From the NCBI GenBank assembly GCA_006969385.1, contig CP030884.1:3348001-3412000 (forward strand): a stretch of 64,000 nt of DNA. The letters run 5' to 3'. Shown here in pieces: positions 62,678 through 64,000 of the stretch (positions are counted from its first letter, which is position 1; every line of letters starts with the position of its first letter). The notes under the pieces were generated by a model. The model was not told where the DNA came from, ran no database searches, and saw only the letters and a program-made list of their open reading frames with translations. The translations under genes and the position numbers were made by a program. This stretch comes from Planctomycetaceae bacterium. Its GTDB lineage: Bacteria > Planctomycetota > Phycisphaerae > UBA1845 > UTPLA1.

Positions 62678-63060
62678 CAAGATATTTTGTTGTTTTCGTA
62701 CATTTCCAAGGTCGGCAATCCAAGCTCTCGAAAAAGATTGAACAAAGATGTCGCGTCGCCGGGCGATTGCCAAGACTCATGATTGCGGGCAACAAGCCAT
62801 TTATGATCGTCGTCGACCAGCCACCGCATACCCTTCCAACAATATGCATCGTGAATCGACGGGTGGGATTCGGGATATTGATGGCGATTGACTTGGCCCA
62901 ACATTACGACCGCATACCGCTCGTGATATCGGCCGGCAACCATAACTGTGATACGACCGCAATATTTGTACCAGTTCAGCTTCTTACGTTGATATCCGCG
63001 CGGGAGCAGTAATTGATTCATCCCGCGAATCATGACGCGCTCGAAAGTAAGCATTTCCAT
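62677..63060 (-). CDS. Hypothetical protein, DUF4304-like
   Basis: A 127-residue protein (MNQLLLPRGYQRKKLNWYKY, ITVMVAGRYHERYAVVMLG, SIHDAYCWKGMRWLVDDDHK). The start of a helix, then RGYxRKKxxWYK and alternating strands recall DUF4304, a family of unknown function, but the match is loose. It ends at the terminator and starts 6 bases downstream of the metallophosphoesterase stop, so it is probably in that operon. Confidence 0.55.
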   Translation of the reverse strand: MEMLTFERVMIRGMNQLLLPRGYQRKKLNWYKYCGRITVMVAGRYHERYAVVMLGQVNRHQYPESHPSIHDAYCWKGMRWLVDDDHKWLVARNHESWQSPGDATSLFNLFRELGLPTLEMYENNKIS

Positions 63061-63066
63061 CGCTCG

Positions 63067-63936
63067 TTACAACTCCAACACCTCCACCGCCTTCTCCTTG
63101 TAGCCCGACCCGATGCTCATGCATTCAATCCCGCCTTTGCGGCAGCGTTTTTCGCGATGGATGTGGCCGCAGAACATATGGCTGACTTTTTCAAATTCGA
63201 GCAGCACCTCGCCCAGCATTTCGCTGCCGTGGAAGGCGGTCGCAAATTCCCAGTTGGGCAACACGCTGTGCGGCACCAGTTCGGCAAAAGGCAAGTGGTG
63301 TAGAATCGCAACGATTTGTTCCGCGCGCGTGCTGGCTTGTTGCAAGTGGTCGCGCAACTTTTCGGCGAGCATGCTCGTAAACGCCACGTCACTCATCGGC
63401 AGCTTGACGCGCACACCGTCCATCCAGCGCGTGGTGATCGCGCGGGCGTCGTCGGTCACGTCTTCTTCGACCGTCAACAGGCCGCCGAAGTTCCCCAGCC
63501 GCGCCGCCGCGCCGGGCGCGACCTTTTCCTGATAAAACCGTAGCGGAATCTGCAGCGCCGAAGGTCGAAAGCTGAAATCGTACCAGCCCATGTTGCCGAC
63601 GAACGCAGTTTCGCCGAGATAGAACGGCGCGGCGTCGAGATAATGCACGCCATTCCGCGCGAAGATTTCCGCCAGTTCGGTGCGGTAGCGCTCCAACGAG
63701 TCGGCACCGCCCGTGGTCCAGATATCGTGGTTGCCGGCGATGGCCAGCTTGTGTCCCTCGAAGCCGTCGAATAATGCAAACACGTCGTCGAAGTATTTGG
63801 GATCGTCGGCAGCGATATCGCCCGCGAAAATGAGAACATCTCCACCGATATCGCACACGCGCTCGGCCAGCGCCCGCGTCGGCTTGCGGCTACGCGCCAC
63901 GTTGTAATGAAGGTCCGAAGTAATCAAAATTCGCAT
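63067..63936 (-). CDS. Calcineurin-type metallophosphoesterase
   Basis: A 289-residue metallophosphoesterase with the blocks ITSDLHYN (start), FAGDIAADD, AIAGNHDIW, AILHHLPFAE and CGHIHREKR, which bind two metals. Substrates may be phosphodiesters or nucleotides; none is indicated. ATG 63936 is chosen because GGGAAAG lies about 9 bases upstream; ATG 63945 is possible. The gene begins near the right edge, which is not further annotated. Confidence 0.85.
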   Translation of the reverse strand: MRILITSDLHYNVARSRKPTRALAERVCDIGGDVLIFAGDIAADDPKYFDDVFALFDGFEGHKLAIAGNHDIWTTGGADSLERYRTELAEIFARNGVHYLDAAPFYLGETAFVGNMGWYDFSFRPSALQIPLRFYQEKVAPGAAARLGNFGGLLTVEEDVTDDARAITTRWMDGVRVKLPMSDVAFTSMLAEKLRDHLQQASTRAEQIVAILHHLPFAELVPHSVLPNWEFATAFHGSEMLGEVLLEFEKVSHMFCGHIHREKRCRKGGIECMSIGSGYKEKAVEVLEL

Positions 63937-64000
63937 GCGAGGCATCTTTCCCAAGCTTGTCGCCAAGTCGGTAACGCCGTTTTAGCAGTTGTCGTCAGAG

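Overview
The window looks like a chromosomal segment of a planctomycete, probably of the Phycisphaerae type. The evidence is inferential: moderately high GC, several secreted proteins ending in PEP-CTERM sorting tails (PEP, hydrophobic helix, RRRR), a planctomycete-style FG-GAP/ASPIC protein with a dockerin-like end, a BlaI/M56 (BlaR1-like) pair with a very long extracytoplasmic tail, and intergenic spaces filled with short palindromic and degenerate tandem repeats. No rRNA, tRNA, CRISPR array, phage or insertion sequence was recognised.

Layout. 0.5-5.7 kb: a DNA-light/FAD block with a divergent photolyase/cryptochrome homologue coupled to a DUF2256-DUF3253 zinc-ribbon protein, an NTF2-like protein, a DUF5996-like protein, and a class I CPD photolyase broken by one base. 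5.7-17.2 kb (minus strand): blaI, an M56 sensor peptidase, a 1046-residue TPR protein, then ExbB/TolQ, ExbD/TolR and a 1081-residue protein that joins a TolB-like PD40 propeller to a TolA/TonB-like SxxxH helix. 17.4-20.1 kb: ABC-2 exporter. 20.1-29.2 kb (minus): NHL-repeat protein, metH, a lipoprotein with a hydrolase-like fold, mutS. 29.4-33.1 kb: short asparaginase, queuosine salvage enzyme, TPR lipoprotein-like protein. 33.2-37.1 kb: secreted FG-GAP protein and two PEP-CTERM proteins sharing a 5' leader. 37.4-40.4 kb: the classical dnaX-ybaB-recR cluster. 40.8-52.8 kb: lipoproteins, a fused FAD/Fe-S dehydrogenase, an acyltransferase-like protein, an acyl-CoA dehydrogenase, membrane proteins and a GDSL lipoprotein, separated by hairpin arrays. 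52.8-60.4 kb (minus): ribF, a DHH phosphoesterase, a CxxCH membrane protein and a MoxR-DUF58-transglutaminase cluster. 60.4-64 kb: a small unknown protein, a third PEP-CTERM protein and a metallophosphoesterase.

The most interesting signals are (1) the Tol-like energised cluster in which TolB-like and TolA-like parts seem fused and the TonB/TolA C-terminal domain is replaced; (2) an A9 run in dnaX placed so that slippage would make a gamma-like short form, as in Thermus; (3) families of dispersed hairpin and short-period tandem repeats; (4) a 128-bp structured inverted-repeat element; and (5) a shared hairpin leader in front of two PEP-CTERM genes. Three genes (phr, a PEP-CTERM gene, dnaX) are each broken by what looks like one missing G/C, which suggests sequence or assembly error as much as real decay.
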